NCBI RefSeq assembly: GCF_039539345.1
Contig: NZ_BAABCY010000016.1
Span: 1-64,000, forward strand
Direction: 5' to 3'
DNA length: 64,000 nt
From: Snuella lapsa
Lineage (GTDB): Bacteria > Bacteroidota > Bacteroidia > Flavobacteriales > Flavobacteriaceae
Under the pieces are notes generated by a model. It saw nothing but the letters and a program-made list of their open reading frames with translations, was not told the DNA's origin and did not search any database. The translations under genes were made by a program, and so were the position numbers. Shown here piece by piece: positions 7,405-16,999 of this stretch; the first letter of the stretch is position 1; every line of letters begins with the position of its first letter.

Positions 7405-7944
7405 ATGCGTAAACTAAAGAACAGCGAATTAGACCGATTAAGCATCGAAGACTTTAAAAGCACAAATAAGACCCCTTTAATTATTGTCCTAGACAATATA
7501 CGCAGCCTCAACAACATTGGTTCCGTTTTTAGAACCAGTGATGCCTTTTTAATCGAAAAGATCTATTTGTGCGGTATCACCGCTACCCCACCACACAAAG
7601 ACATTCACAAAACCGCTTTGGGCAGTACCGAAACCGTTGCCTGGGAGTATGTAAAGGACACCTTGTCGCTAGTTGAAAAATTAAAAGCCCAAGACATAAA
7701 AGTTTGCGCCATCGAGCAAGCCGAAAACGCTACGATGCTCAACGACTTTGCCCCAGCCCCCAACACAAAATACGCACTGGTATTTGGCAACGAAGTAAAA
7801 GGAGTCGCCCAAGAAGTTGTTAGCAGCAGCGATACAGTAATAGAAATTCCGCAGTACGGCACCAAACACTCACTAAACATTTCGGTAAGTGCTGGCGTAG
7901 TGATATGGGATGTATTCAGTAAGTTAAAAGCTCATAAAAAATAG
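7405..7944 (+). CDS. SpoU/TrmH-family RNA 2'-O-ribose methyltransferase
   Basis: A 179-residue SPOUT methyltransferase with a trefoil-knot fold, using SAM to methylate ribose 2'-OH groups in tRNA or rRNA. All three SpoU motifs are visible: motif 1 NIRSLNNIGSVFRT (about 31-44), motif 2 LVFGNEVKGV (about 128-137), and motif 3 IPQYGTKHSLNISVSAGV near the C-terminus. It lacks the N-terminal RNA-binding domain of RlmB, so it is closer to short TrmH or TrmL-like enzymes; the target nucleotide cannot be told from sequence. The stop codon is directly followed by the start of the next methyltransferase gene, so the two are probably co-transcribed. Confidence 0.9.
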   Translation: MRKLKNSELDRLSIEDFKSTNKTPLIIVLDNIRSLNNIGSVFRTSDAFLIEKIYLCGITATPPHKDIHKTALGSTETVAWEYVKDTLSLVEKLKAQDIKVCAIEQAENATMLNDFAPAPNTKYALVFGNEVKGVAQEVVSSSDTVIEIPQYGTKHSLNISVSAGVVIWDVFSKLKAHKK

Positions 7945-8604
7945 GTGGCAAAAAAAGTAAAGAAACCTTGGCCCACCAAAGATGCCATGACCCAGATTTA
8001 TGATATAAAACTCTGGGGCGGCAACAATTTCGATTTTTATTCGGGAGAAGGCTCACATAACCCAGAAATTATAAGCCCTTATTTAGAACAAGTCACGTTA
8101 TTTTTAAAGTCTTTTGACGAACCCATAACAGTTTGCGATCTAGGCTGTGGCGATTTTAATATTGGCAAACATTTAGTGCCCTATACAAAACAATATATTG
8201 CTGTTGACATTGTTGAAAAGTTAATCGACAGAAATAAAGAACGATACACAGCGCCTAACTTGGAATTCCACTGTCTCGATATTTCGAAAGACAAACTGCC
8301 TTCAGCAGATTGCATTATACTTAGGCAAGTATTACAACACTTATCCAACACTGAAATACAGGAGATAATTAAAAAAATAGCTACTTATAAATACATTATT
8401 CTAACAGAACATATACCTATAAACGACTTTATCCCTAACAAGGATATTATTTCTGGTCAAGGCATTAGAATAAAACAAAACAGTGGTGTTAATATTTTAG
8501 AAGCCCCTTTTAATCTTAAAATTAAAGAAGAAAAAACGCTAGACGAAATGTTTCTTGAAGACAGCAAAGGACGAATCACAACAATACTTTATAGATTATT
8601 TTAA
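7945..8604 (+). CDS. Class I SAM-dependent methyltransferase
   Basis: A 219-residue Rossmann-fold methyltransferase. Motif I is VCDLGCGDFNIGK at about 63-75, a post-I acidic residue is in AVDIVEK, and motif IV-like ADCIILRQVLQHLS precedes the last strands. The start is a GTG immediately after the stop of the SpoU gene, giving MAKKVKKPWPTKD; no ATG fits as well. The substrate is unknown. Coupling to an RNA methyltransferase gene might suggest a nucleic acid or cofactor substrate, but that is only context. Coding spacing suggests a two-gene operon. Confidence 0.8.
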   Translation: MAKKVKKPWPTKDAMTQIYDIKLWGGNNFDFYSGEGSHNPEIISPYLEQVTLFLKSFDEPITVCDLGCGDFNIGKHLVPYTKQYIAVDIVEKLIDRNKERYTAPNLEFHCLDISKDKLPSADCIILRQVLQHLSNTEIQEIIKKIATYKYIILTEHIPINDFIPNKDIISGQGIRIKQNSGVNILEAPFNLKIKEEKTLDEMFLEDSKGRITTILYRLF

Positions 8605-8754
8605 AGTCTAGCAACCAAAATTTCTTTTTTTAACGTCAAACTTCTAACTTTAAATTTTCGCTATTTTATCAGAATATATTAACTGTTTGTCAGAAAACCT
8701 ATAGAAAAAGAAAGTTGTCATTTTAAATTGGCTAACTGAATCAATACAAAAGCC

Positions 8755-10593
8755 ATGAAAAAAACATTTTTTACCCTAACATGCATCTTTCTTTTAGTTA
8801 AAGTTCATTTTTGTTTAGCTCAAAACGCCAAAAACTCCATCCACACTTGGAACTTCATTGAGAAATTCTTAGTTAATGACTACTATACCGTAAGCAAATT
8901 TAGTGATGACATTAAAATTGGGCTTTCAGGTAACTATACAAAACAAGACTCCGTTTTTGTAGACCAGCTCGTAAATGATTTAAAAATAATAATCCAATCG
9001 ACAGATATCAATCTTGTTTCAAACAACCAAAATTTTTCATTAACGATTAATGGCGATGACAAAAGAATGAGACTTTTCGATCAAGGAATTAAACGAGGTG
9101 GAGGTTTTAGCATGGATCATTTTAATGGTAAAATAGGTGAATTAAGAGTTAAACTAAATTTTAAAGACACTATCCCTCAACACATAAGAAATAAAGCGAT
9201 ACAATTTCACATAGTTAGACAACTAATACCAATAACCAAACTGTATTTTGACGCTATTGATAGTCCTAAAAAAAGAAGTGAGTACCCAAAGAACAATATA
9301 AATTCCGACGGTATATTTTCACATTCAAATTACAAAGACTCCCACTTTAATAGCTTTGACAAAAACATTATAAAAACCGTTTACTCCAAAAACTTCTATT
9401 TTAATTTCTATAAGGAAAACCCCATTATGCTATTTAAATATGCGCAAAGAACCTTATTAAAAAGTGCACAGGGTGCAATAACCCCAAGCAACCTACCAAC
9501 CAACCTTGGCTCAATTGCATTAATCGTTTACACCACATTAATGATGGCGCTCTATAATTTTAAAAAAGAACACTTTAATTGGCTTAAAATATGCTTGAAT
9601 GGCATTGTGCTATCGGTTACTTTATTTATCCTCTCAATAGACGAACTCATATACATAAGCAAATACAAAGAGCTTATAGCTCCATCCGCATTATCAATCT
9701 TCTTATTTCTGTACATCAGCTTATGCGGAATTTTCTCTGCAAGCATTTATTTCTTGATGACAAAGATTATATCTTTTAAAAAAAATGAAATAAAATCTAC
9801 TTATGTCTTTCAATTTTTATCAATATTTATAAGTGGTTTAATTGGTATCTATTTACTGAAGGCGTCACTTCAAATTTCCGTTAATTATAGAAACCTTTTA
9901 ATTATTTATATTTTTCTATTAGCTACAATTGAGGTTAGCATTAATTTCATAACCAACAGATCTAACAAAAAACTAAAAGAAAAGGAGCTACAACTAACCA
10001 AAATGGAAGCACTTAAAACTAAAGCAGAACTCCAAGCCATACAATCTAGAATAAACCCTCATTTTTTATATAATTCACTAAATTCAATTGCTTCATTGGC
10101 CATTAACAACCCTAACAAAACAAGAACAATGGCTCTATCTTTATCAGAATTTTGTCGATTTGCAATAAATAAAAACAATGAACACAACATCTTAATCGAA
10201 GATGAAATTAAAATGGTAGGCTCTTACCTTGAAATTGAAAAAATTAGATTTGAAAATAGATTGAATTTTTCATTAAAAATAAATGAAGACGCTAAAAAGA
10301 AGTCAATTCCCAAATTTATAATTCAACCTTTAATAGAAAATGCTATTAAGTACGGTTTTAACAAAACATCTAATACATGTAATGTGCAATTAATTGTTGA
10401 AATAGAGAATAATGGGATTTTAATTGATGTAATAGACGATGGTTCCGATTTCCCAGAAACTCCTATTTGCGGATATGGATTACAAAGTATTTATGATAAA
10501 TTAGAAATCTTATACGGCACTAAAGCTAAAATAAACTGGACAAACGCTCCAATTAAAAAAGTTAGCGTATGGATTCCCATTACAAACAGTTAA
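8755..10593 (+). CDS. LytS/YehU-type sensor histidine kinase
   Basis: A 612-residue membrane kinase. The first 22 residues form a signal peptide ending FCLAQ. About 200 periplasmic residues follow, with no recognised sensor fold. Five hydrophobic segments lie roughly at 245-265, 275-298, 308-338, 350-373 and 380-400. A coiled coil then leads to the His_kinase block with NPHFLYNSLNSI, the predicted phospho-acceptor being His436. The C-terminal HATPase region shows QPLIENAIKYG and the GYGLQSIYDKL G-box. It forms a two-gene unit with the LytTR regulator that follows after eight bases. The large periplasmic region suggests an extracytoplasmic signal, which is unknown. Confidence 0.9.
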   Translation: MKKTFFTLTCIFLLVKVHFCLAQNAKNSIHTWNFIEKFLVNDYYTVSKFSDDIKIGLSGNYTKQDSVFVDQLVNDLKIIIQSTDINLVSNNQNFSLTINGDDKRMRLFDQGIKRGGGFSMDHFNGKIGELRVKLNFKDTIPQHIRNKAIQFHIVRQLIPITKLYFDAIDSPKKRSEYPKNNINSDGIFSHSNYKDSHFNSFDKNIIKTVYSKNFYFNFYKENPIMLFKYAQRTLLKSAQGAITPSNLPTNLGSIALIVYTTLMMALYNFKKEHFNWLKICLNGIVLSVTLFILSIDELIYISKYKELIAPSALSIFLFLYISLCGIFSASIYFLMTKIISFKKNEIKSTYVFQFLSIFISGLIGIYLLKASLQISVNYRNLLIIYIFLLATIEVSINFITNRSNKKLKEKELQLTKMEALKTKAELQAIQSRINPHFLYNSLNSIASLAINNPNKTRTMALSLSEFCRFAINKNNEHNILIEDEIKMVGSYLEIEKIRFENRLNFSLKINEDAKKKSIPKFIIQPLIENAIKYGFNKTSNTCNVQLIVEIENNGILIDVIDDGSDFPETPICGYGLQSIYDKLEILYGTKAKINWTNAPIKKVSVWIPITNS

Positions 10594-10601
10594 ACATAAA
10601 C

Positions 10602-11369
10602 ATGGAAGAAATAAAATACAGAACACTAATAATTGATGACGAACATCCTGCCAGAGAATTTATTAAAGAATTATTACAAGCTTATTCAAATGACTTTCAA
10701 ATAATTGGAGAAGCCACAAATGGCATTGAAGCTATCCAACTAATCAAAGCTCTTAATCCTGATGTAATTTTTCTTGACATACAAATGTCTGGTAAAAATG
10801 GTTTTGAAGTTTTACAGTCTTTAGACAATATTCCCATGGTTATTTTCTGCACTGCATTCGACAACTATGCTTTACAAGCGTTTGAAACCAACAGCATTGA
10901 TTATCTTGTAAAACCAATAAACCCAATACGCTTTAAAAACGCGATAAAAAAGTTAAAAAACTTAAACAATCCAAAAGAACATAATAAAATAAAAAAACTA
11001 ATTCAAACCTATATTTCAAAGCAAACTTCAAATCCACCTACTTCATTGCCCGTTAGAATAGGAGACAGAATTGTTTTTATTAAAATTGATGAAATAGCTT
11101 TTTTTAAAGCAAAAGACAAATATGTAGAAATACACAACTTAATGGGTAAGTCCTATATTCTTGACCAAAGTTTGATCATATTGGAACAAAAATTACCTGA
11201 ACACTTTATAAGGGTACAACGGTCTTACATCATTAACACAAATAAAATTGTAGAGATAAAAAAATACGCGATAGGCAAATACATTTTACTCATGGACGAT
11301 GTTTATAATACAAAAATAATTAGTGGGAAAAACTATTCTACAACTATTAATAACTTAACAAAAATATAA
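10602..11369 (+). CDS. LytTR-family response regulator
   Basis: A 255-residue response regulator, the cognate partner of the upstream kinase. The receiver domain (about 6-125) has the acidic pair in IIDDEHPARE, phospho-acceptor Asp59 in VIFLDIQMSG, Thr in FCTAFDNYALQAF, and Lys in YLVKPINP. The C-terminal LytTR DNA-binding domain spans about 150-255, with IDEIAFFKAKDKYVEI and IRVQRSYIINTNKI. I chose the ATG at 10602, eight bases after the kinase stop; an upstream in-frame ATG at 10569 would overlap the kinase and add eleven unlikely residues. No obvious target gene neighbours the pair. Confidence 0.92.
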   Translation: MEEIKYRTLIIDDEHPAREFIKELLQAYSNDFQIIGEATNGIEAIQLIKALNPDVIFLDIQMSGKNGFEVLQSLDNIPMVIFCTAFDNYALQAFETNSIDYLVKPINPIRFKNAIKKLKNLNNPKEHNKIKKLIQTYISKQTSNPPTSLPVRIGDRIVFIKIDEIAFFKAKDKYVEIHNLMGKSYILDQSLIILEQKLPEHFIRVQRSYIINTNKIVEIKKYAIGKYILLMDDVYNTKIISGKNYSTTINNLTKI

Positions 11370-11418
11370 AAACAGCAAACTATTCCTTTTAGAGTTTACC
11401 CGAATTTTGTTACTCCCC

Positions 11419-12549
11419 TTAACCAAAGACCTCCCCCAATACCCACAAATAGTCTTCACGATTTTTAACAAAATCCCTATCAGTAATATCGATGATCTTC
11501 ACCTCAACATCTGCCTGATTTTTTAAAAACTCGAGATATCCAGCATTGATCTTTTCAAGATAGTCATTGGCAATATCTTGTTCGTAATGACGCCCCCGGG
11601 CTTTTATGTTTGCCTGTAAACGCGCAGTACTTTGATATAAGAATACGTACAAATCCGGTTTTATAAGGTTTCTATGCATTAGATCAAAAAGCTTTCCATA
11701 CAAATTAAACTCATCCTCAGACAACGTAACCTTAGAAAAAATTAGGGACTTAAACACATCGTAATCACTAATAATAAAATCCTTAAACATATCAAGCTGT
11801 AACAAATCCTCATGTATCTGCTGATAACGATCGGCCAAAAAAGACATTTCCAAAGGAAACGCATAGCGCTGCATATCTTCATAGAATTTTGGCAAGAAAG
11901 GATTGTCGGCAAAACGTTCCAAAATCAATGTCGCACTAAAATCATTAGCCATTTTCGTTGCCAAACTCGTTTTTCCCGCTCCTATATTCCCTTCAACAGC
12001 AATATATTTATACTTAGACAGATTATAACGACCCCTTGGACTATTAAGGTTCTGGGAAATGGGCTCCAAAACAGATGTATCCCCACAACTTGCCAATAAT
12101 TCACTAACTGTTTTATGCAATATGGGATGTACCATATTAGGAACTATGTCGTGCAATGGCAACAACACAAATTGACGTTTGCTCATTTCGGGATGTGGCA
12201 CCTCAAGGGTATCGGTCGAAATAATATCCTCTTCAGAAAATATAATATCCAAATCGACAGTACGGGCCTGATACCCCTCTACACCTTCTGCACGCACACG
12301 CCCCAAGGAAACTTCAATGGCTAAAAGTGCGTGCAATACTGCTTCAGGCTCCAAATCACTGTTCAAAACCAAACAAGCATTCAGGAAATCATCACCATCA
12401 AAACCAAATGCTGGTGATGCATAAACTTTCGAAATGGCCTTAACCGTTCCTATTTTAAAATGCATCGCCTCAACCGCTTTTTGGAGGTTTTGCAATTTAT
12501 CCCCCTTATTACTCCCCAGGGCAATATAATATGTTCTTGATCGCTTCAT
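11419..12549 (-). CDS. folK: Bifunctional HPPK (FolK)-deoxynucleoside kinase fusion
   Basis: A 376-residue fusion. Residues 1 to about 140 are 6-hydroxymethyl-7,8-dihydropterin pyrophosphokinase, a folate pathway enzyme, with IALGSNKGD and the Mg-binding RTVDLDIIF (Asp99, Asp101). From about 178 a deoxynucleoside kinase domain begins with P-loop GNIGAGKT (187-194), LERF, and a lid-like RGRHYEQDI segment; it would phosphorylate salvaged deoxynucleosides. This fusion is known in Bacteroidetes. I placed the start at 12549, MKRSRTYYIALGS, where the HPPK fold begins; the frame extends 22 codons upstream without homology. It is convergent with the LytTR gene and probably monocistronic. Confidence 0.9.
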   Translation of the reverse strand: MKRSRTYYIALGSNKGDKLQNLQKAVEAMHFKIGTVKAISKVYASPAFGFDGDDFLNACLVLNSDLEPEAVLHALLAIEVSLGRVRAEGVEGYQARTVDLDIIFSEEDIISTDTLEVPHPEMSKRQFVLLPLHDIVPNMVHPILHKTVSELLASCGDTSVLEPISQNLNSPRGRYNLSKYKYIAVEGNIGAGKTSLATKMANDFSATLILERFADNPFLPKFYEDMQRYAFPLEMSFLADRYQQIHEDLLQLDMFKDFIISDYDVFKSLIFSKVTLSEDEFNLYGKLFDLMHRNLIKPDLYVFLYQSTARLQANIKARGRHYEQDIANDYLEKINAGYLEFLKNQADVEVKIIDITDRDFVKNREDYLWVLGEVFG

Positions 12550-12961
12550 AAGAAAAAGCAAATTACCGAAAAGTAAATGGTTTCCTTTATATTTACTAGG
12601 CGTATTTTTTAACAAATTGAATGATGCGGTTCAAACTCTTTGAGTACAAATATTTAAATTAAACAAACAATGAAATCTTCAAAACCATGCTCGCACTACC
12701 ACCCCCGCTAGACATAAAACCAAATGAAATAAGCCAATGTCAAATCGAGTGTTTTTTCTGTGGCACAAAGAAAAAATGTATCGAGATTCTAATGAAAGTA
12801 AAATACTGTGGGGCTAGCGCACGAAGTACCTAAAGAAATTTATTTCTTGATTTCGAGGCAAATCTTAGAGCATTTAAATCTCAATTATCAAGTAAAACAA
12901 TTACAGCTTCCTTATTCACTACCCAACCAAAACATTTAATATATTTAAACAACAAGACCAT
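12550..12961. other. Gene-free stretch between divergent genes
   Basis: 412 bases between the folK fusion and the queuosine precursor transporter. No ORF is supported, and no tRNA, terminator or riboswitch signature is visible. I looked for a preQ1-type pattern (short stem followed by A-rich tail) because of the transporter and did not find one. Promoters for both genes are presumably here. Confidence 0.5.
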
Positions 12962-13669
12962 ATGACTTCAAAAGACAAACTAGCCGCCCAACGTATCTAT
13001 ATCCTTTTAGGAGCCTTGTTTATTACATCGCTTGTGGTATCCAACCTCATCTTTCAAAAATTCTTCTTTTGGTATCCTATTGACGTATCGGTTTTTGGGA
13101 GCAAACTCTTTGTTGTTTCGGTTGGCATACTCCCTTACCCTATTACTTTCCTAATTACCGACCTCATTAGTGAAATTTATGGAAAAAAGCGGGCTAACGA
13201 TATTGTTGTCACAGGTATTTTTGCCTCCCTTTTCTCTGTATTGATCGTATATGTAGCCGATATTGTACCTGCCTTCCCCGATTCGCCTATAAACGACACC
13301 ACTTTTACAAACGTTTTTGGACGTACCATTTTAGCTGTAGGCGCGAGTATGACAGCTTATTTATTTGCACAGTTTATAGACATTCGTATTTATCATTTCT
13401 GGAAACATTTAACCCAAGGCAAACACTTATGGCTACGCAACAATTTCTCCACTTGGCTTTCGCAATTTGTCGACACGTTTTCTGTTGTATTTCTACTATG
13501 CGCATTCGAAGTACTTCCCTGGAGCAGCTTTAAAGGGCTTTTGCTTAGCGGCTTCATCTTTAAAGTATTGGTAGCCTTATGCGACACGCCTTTTTTATAT
13601 TTAGGCGTCTTTCTTTTTAAAAAGCGTTTCAAGCTAAAACGAAATGAAGAAATCAACCTAATCACTTAA
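12962..13669 (+). CDS. yhhQ: Queuosine precursor transporter, YhhQ family
   Basis: A 235-residue inner-membrane protein with about six TM segments. The family signature is visible in LVVSNLIFQKFF, VSVGILPYPITFLITDLISEIYG (about 53-75), and a late VFLLCAFEVLPW with LSGFIFKVLVALCDTPFLY. YhhQ-type proteins (VUT superfamily) import queuosine precursors such as preQ0/preQ1 for tRNA modification. It stands alone; other queuosine genes are not in the window. Start ATG at 12962. Confidence 0.9.
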   Translation: MTSKDKLAAQRIYILLGALFITSLVVSNLIFQKFFFWYPIDVSVFGSKLFVVSVGILPYPITFLITDLISEIYGKKRANDIVVTGIFASLFSVLIVYVADIVPAFPDSPINDTTFTNVFGRTILAVGASMTAYLFAQFIDIRIYHFWKHLTQGKHLWLRNNFSTWLSQFVDTFSVVFLLCAFEVLPWSSFKGLLLSGFIFKVLVALCDTPFLYLGVFLFKKRFKLKRNEEINLIT

Positions 13670-13752
13670 TTTTAATAAATCTTAACAATAAAGACAGATA
13701 ACATTTCATCTTTTAGCATCATTTTTGCGTATATATGTAATAAAACCAAATC

Positions 13753-16458
13753 ATGAAAAAAGCTTTAAAAATTACAGGTATTACACTACTAATAATTATC
13801 GCTCTTTTAATCGCCCTCCCACTAGCCTTTAAGTCACAAATTAAGGATATGGTTAAGCGCTTTATAAACGACAACCTTAATGCACATGTAGAATTTAGTG
13901 ATGTAAGCCTTAGCTTTATAAAGAACTTCCCCCAAGCACATATTGGTGTTAATGATCTCGTAATAACCAATTTTGAACCCTTTAAAGACGAAATCCTTAC
14001 CTCTGTTAAGAACATAGCTTTTACCATGTCTGTTAAAGAATTATTTAAAACAGCAAACGAAGGGCCATTAACCGTTAATGCCATTTATGTAAATGAAGCT
14101 ATTTTAAACTTAAAAACCGACAAGAACGGAAATGTTAATTACGACATCGCCAAACCTTCCGAAGACACCCCTTCCAAAACCAACGAAAACAGTTTTTCAT
14201 TCGACATTCAAGATTACAAAATAATCAATAGCAGCCTAAGCTATAATGATGCTAGTTCCAAGATGAACATGTACATCTCAAATTTAAACCATCAAGGCAA
14301 AGGCACCTTTTCTGCCGACATCTCAGAATTGGATACGAGTACCGAAGCACTGGTAAGCTTTAGCATGGACAGCACCAATTACCTTAACAACAACAGTATT
14401 AAACTAGACGCAGTCATAGGACTCGACTTAAACAACAACAAATACACCTTTAAAGACAACAAAGGTTTTGTCAATCAATTACCCATCGAATTTTCAGGCT
14501 ATGTACAATCACTGGATAACGGACAAAATATTGACATTACTTTCGAAAACCCCGAATCTGACTTTAAAAACTTTTTAGCCCTCATCCCGGAAAACTACTC
14601 TAAAAATATTGAAGATGTAGAAACTACTGGCGACTTTAAAGTAAAAGGCATCGTTAAAGGCATGGTAACAGAAAAAACCATTCCTACTATAGATATCGCA
14701 ATTTCATCAAACAATGCATCATTTAAATACCCCAAACTCCCCAAACGTGTCGACAATATCGTAATCAATACCCAGATAAAAAACACCTCTGGCAAACCAG
14801 ATGACACCTATATAGACCTAAAAACCTTAAACTTTAAAATAGATGAAGACGTTTTCAAGGCTTCTGCCACTTTAAGTAACCTAACCAAGAACATGTTGGT
14901 CAATGCAAATATTGACGGTATTCTAAACCTGGAGAATATTGCCAAAGTATACCCTATTGAGTTAGACACCCCTTTAAGTGGCATTTTAAAAGCCAAACTC
15001 AATACAGCTTTCGACATGAATGCTATTGAGACCAACACCTACGCTCGCATAAAGAACAATGGTTCTCTAGACATCAGCAATTTTATATTCTCTTCAGAAG
15101 ACATTGTAAATCCCATCCATATTTCACAAGCAAATATGACCTTTAACCCCGGAACAATAAACCTAAATAATTTCAAGGCTAAAACAGGGGACAGTGATTT
15201 AAACGCTACTGGAACGATCCAGAATCTATTAGGGTTCCTGTTAAGCGACAACACCTTACAAGGTAACTTTACGCTCTCATCAAACTTGTTTAAGGTAAGT
15301 GATTTTATGACCGAATCGGAAACTTCCGCGAACGATAAAACGGCTACTACCGAAGCCTTAAAAATCCCGAAATTTCTTGATTGCACCATAAATGCAAGTG
15401 CCCAAACCGTTGTTTACGACAACTTAAACCTAAAAGACGTAAAAGGCACACTTATTTTAAAAGACCAACAAGCTACATTAAAAGACATGTCGTCAAGTAT
15501 ATTTAACGGAAAACTGGCCGTTAATGGTATTGTTTCCACACAAACCGAAACACCCAGTTTTCAAATGAACCTGGGAGCTGATGGTTTTGATATCTCCGAA
15601 TCCTTTACAGGAATGGCACTACTTCAAAATCTAGCACCCATTGCCAAATTACTACAAGGCAAACTAAACACAAACATCGGGTTATCCGGCAATCTGGATA
15701 ATGAATTTACACCCCAGCTCAACTCCCTTTCTGGTAACGCAATTGCCGAATTACTGGCTACAAAAATTAGCCCAGACCAAACCGCATTATTTTCGAAACT
15801 AGAAGGCGCATTAAACTTTGTCGATTTCAACAAATTAGACCTCAAAGATTTAAAAACCAAATTCGAGTTTAATAATGGACAGGTAAGCGTAAAGCCGTTT
15901 CAAGTAAAATATCAAGATATCACAATTGACATTTCGGGCTCTCACGGATTTGACAAAAAATTAAATTACAATGCCGTTTTTAACGTACCTGCCAAATACC
16001 TTGGCAATGAAGTAAATCAATTAATTGCTAAAATAGACAGCGAAGAAACAAATAAAATAAGCATACCTATAACCGCCAACATTAGTGGTTCGTTAACGAC
16101 CCCCAATGTTAAAACAGACCTGACAAACAGCGTTTCCAACCTAACCAAACAACTGGTTGAAATTCAAAAGCAAAAACTCCTTAACCAAGGCAAGGATAAA
16201 GTAAAAAACATGCTCGGTGATCTTATAGGCAGCAACCAATCGAAATCGGATTCACTTAAAAAGCAACAAAACACCAATGTAAAAGACATCGTATCCGGTA
16301 TTTTTGGATCAACCCAAACAAAGACAGATTCCATTAGTGTTAATACGCCAAAAACAGACTCTACGAACACCAAATCCGATCAAACAAAAGAAACTGTTAA
16401 AAATGTACTTGGTGGATTATTGGGCAAAACAAAAAAAACAAAGGACACAGTCAACTAA
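13753..16458 (+). CDS. AsmA-like envelope protein
   Basis: A 901-residue protein anchored by one N-terminal TM helix (about 5-25, ITGITLLIIIALLIALPLAF). An AsmA N-terminal region follows, with VEFSDVSLSFIKNFPQAHIGVNDLVI-type strands, then a long beta-rich body and a C-terminal AsmA_2-like part (about 540-790). AsmA family proteins bridge the envelope and are linked to phospholipid transport and outer-membrane homeostasis in Proteobacteria; the role here is inferred. The last 110 residues are low-complexity, rich in Lys, Thr, Ser and Asp, with two similar NVKDIVSGIFG / TVKNVLGGLLG amphipathic segments. It follows the transporter gene by 83 bases but probably has its own promoter. Confidence 0.85.
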   Translation: MKKALKITGITLLIIIALLIALPLAFKSQIKDMVKRFINDNLNAHVEFSDVSLSFIKNFPQAHIGVNDLVITNFEPFKDEILTSVKNIAFTMSVKELFKTANEGPLTVNAIYVNEAILNLKTDKNGNVNYDIAKPSEDTPSKTNENSFSFDIQDYKIINSSLSYNDASSKMNMYISNLNHQGKGTFSADISELDTSTEALVSFSMDSTNYLNNNSIKLDAVIGLDLNNNKYTFKDNKGFVNQLPIEFSGYVQSLDNGQNIDITFENPESDFKNFLALIPENYSKNIEDVETTGDFKVKGIVKGMVTEKTIPTIDIAISSNNASFKYPKLPKRVDNIVINTQIKNTSGKPDDTYIDLKTLNFKIDEDVFKASATLSNLTKNMLVNANIDGILNLENIAKVYPIELDTPLSGILKAKLNTAFDMNAIETNTYARIKNNGSLDISNFIFSSEDIVNPIHISQANMTFNPGTINLNNFKAKTGDSDLNATGTIQNLLGFLLSDNTLQGNFTLSSNLFKVSDFMTESETSANDKTATTEALKIPKFLDCTINASAQTVVYDNLNLKDVKGTLILKDQQATLKDMSSSIFNGKLAVNGIVSTQTETPSFQMNLGADGFDISESFTGMALLQNLAPIAKLLQGKLNTNIGLSGNLDNEFTPQLNSLSGNAIAELLATKISPDQTALFSKLEGALNFVDFNKLDLKDLKTKFEFNNGQVSVKPFQVKYQDITIDISGSHGFDKKLNYNAVFNVPAKYLGNEVNQLIAKIDSEETNKISIPITANISGSLTTPNVKTDLTNSVSNLTKQLVEIQKQKLLNQGKDKVKNMLGDLIGSNQSKSDSLKKQQNTNVKDIVSGIFGSTQTKTDSISVNTPKTDSTNTKSDQTKETVKNVLGGLLGKTKKTKDTVN

Positions 16459-16763
16459 CGTAGTCACATCCTAAAAATAAAGTCCCGGGGTTTTTCTAGT
16501 TATTATTAATAAAAAAGCTTATCTTGTAAAAAGTACTACTTATATAAATATAACTTACGGTCATTAAAATTTCGAGAAACGTCTCCTTAAAGCAAAGCCT
16601 CTTAGCTAACTGCTTCTTATTAAGGATACTGTCATCGCTTTTATCTATTTACGAACACGATGACAACTCAACGTAAAGTGATTACTGTTTGAATATAACT
16701 CTAAACTATGTACTATGTGTTTGGGATAATCCCACAACACCAATTAATTAATTTAAATTATTT
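16459..16763 (+). promoter_or_regulatory. Structured leader region upstream of rpsU
   Basis: About 300 gene-free bases. They contain the inverted repeats TGTCATCG (16630-16637) / CGATGACA (16658-16665) and a CCTTAA...TTAAGG pair just upstream of it. The last 30 bases before the rpsU ATG are only A, T and C, with no Shine-Dalgarno-like sequence. The region may include a 5' leader of the ribosomal protein mRNA, but the transcription start is not known. Confidence 0.4.
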
Positions 16764-16958
16764 ATGTTAAAAATTATTGTAAAAGAAGGCGAAAATATTG
16801 AACGTGCCTTAAAACGTTACAAAAGAAAACACAGAAACATTAAAGTCATGCAAAACTTAAGGGACGGACAGTTCTTTACTAAACCTTCTGTTAAAAGACG
16901 TCGTGAAATCCAAAAAGCATCGTACATTCAAAGCCTAAGAGATCAAGAAGACATATAA
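16764..16958 (+). CDS. rpsU: 30S ribosomal protein bS21
   Basis: A 64-residue, strongly basic protein matching bS21: MLKIIVKEGENIERALKRYK at the start and a PSVKRRREIQKA segment in the middle. bS21 sits at the platform near the 3' end of 16S rRNA. In Flavobacterium johnsoniae it helps hide the anti-Shine-Dalgarno sequence together with bS18 and bS6. In many Flavobacteriia the bS21 gene is reported to carry a strong Shine-Dalgarno, unlike other genes; here the bases before the ATG (AATTAATTTAAATTATTT) show none. It is single, with a terminator shared with the convergent DUF2797 gene. Confidence 0.97.
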   Translation: MLKIIVKEGENIERALKRYKRKHRNIKVMQNLRDGQFFTKPSVKRRREIQKASYIQSLRDQEDI

Positions 16959-16961
16959 TAT

Positions 16962-16999
16962 AAAATCCCCTACTTACAAGATGTTGTGAGTGGGGGTTA
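16962..16999 (+). terminator. Terminator between convergent rpsU and DUF2797 genes
   Basis: CCCCTACTTACAA pairs with TTGTGAGTGGGG with one bulge and a G-U pair. It is flanked by AT-rich sequence on both sides and may serve both convergent genes. Confidence 0.65.

Noticed and set aside
12550..12961. Possible preQ1 riboswitch ahead of the queuosine precursor transporter
   Set aside because: No short stem with an adjacent A-rich pseudoknot tail was seen; no sequence fits the known preQ1 classes.
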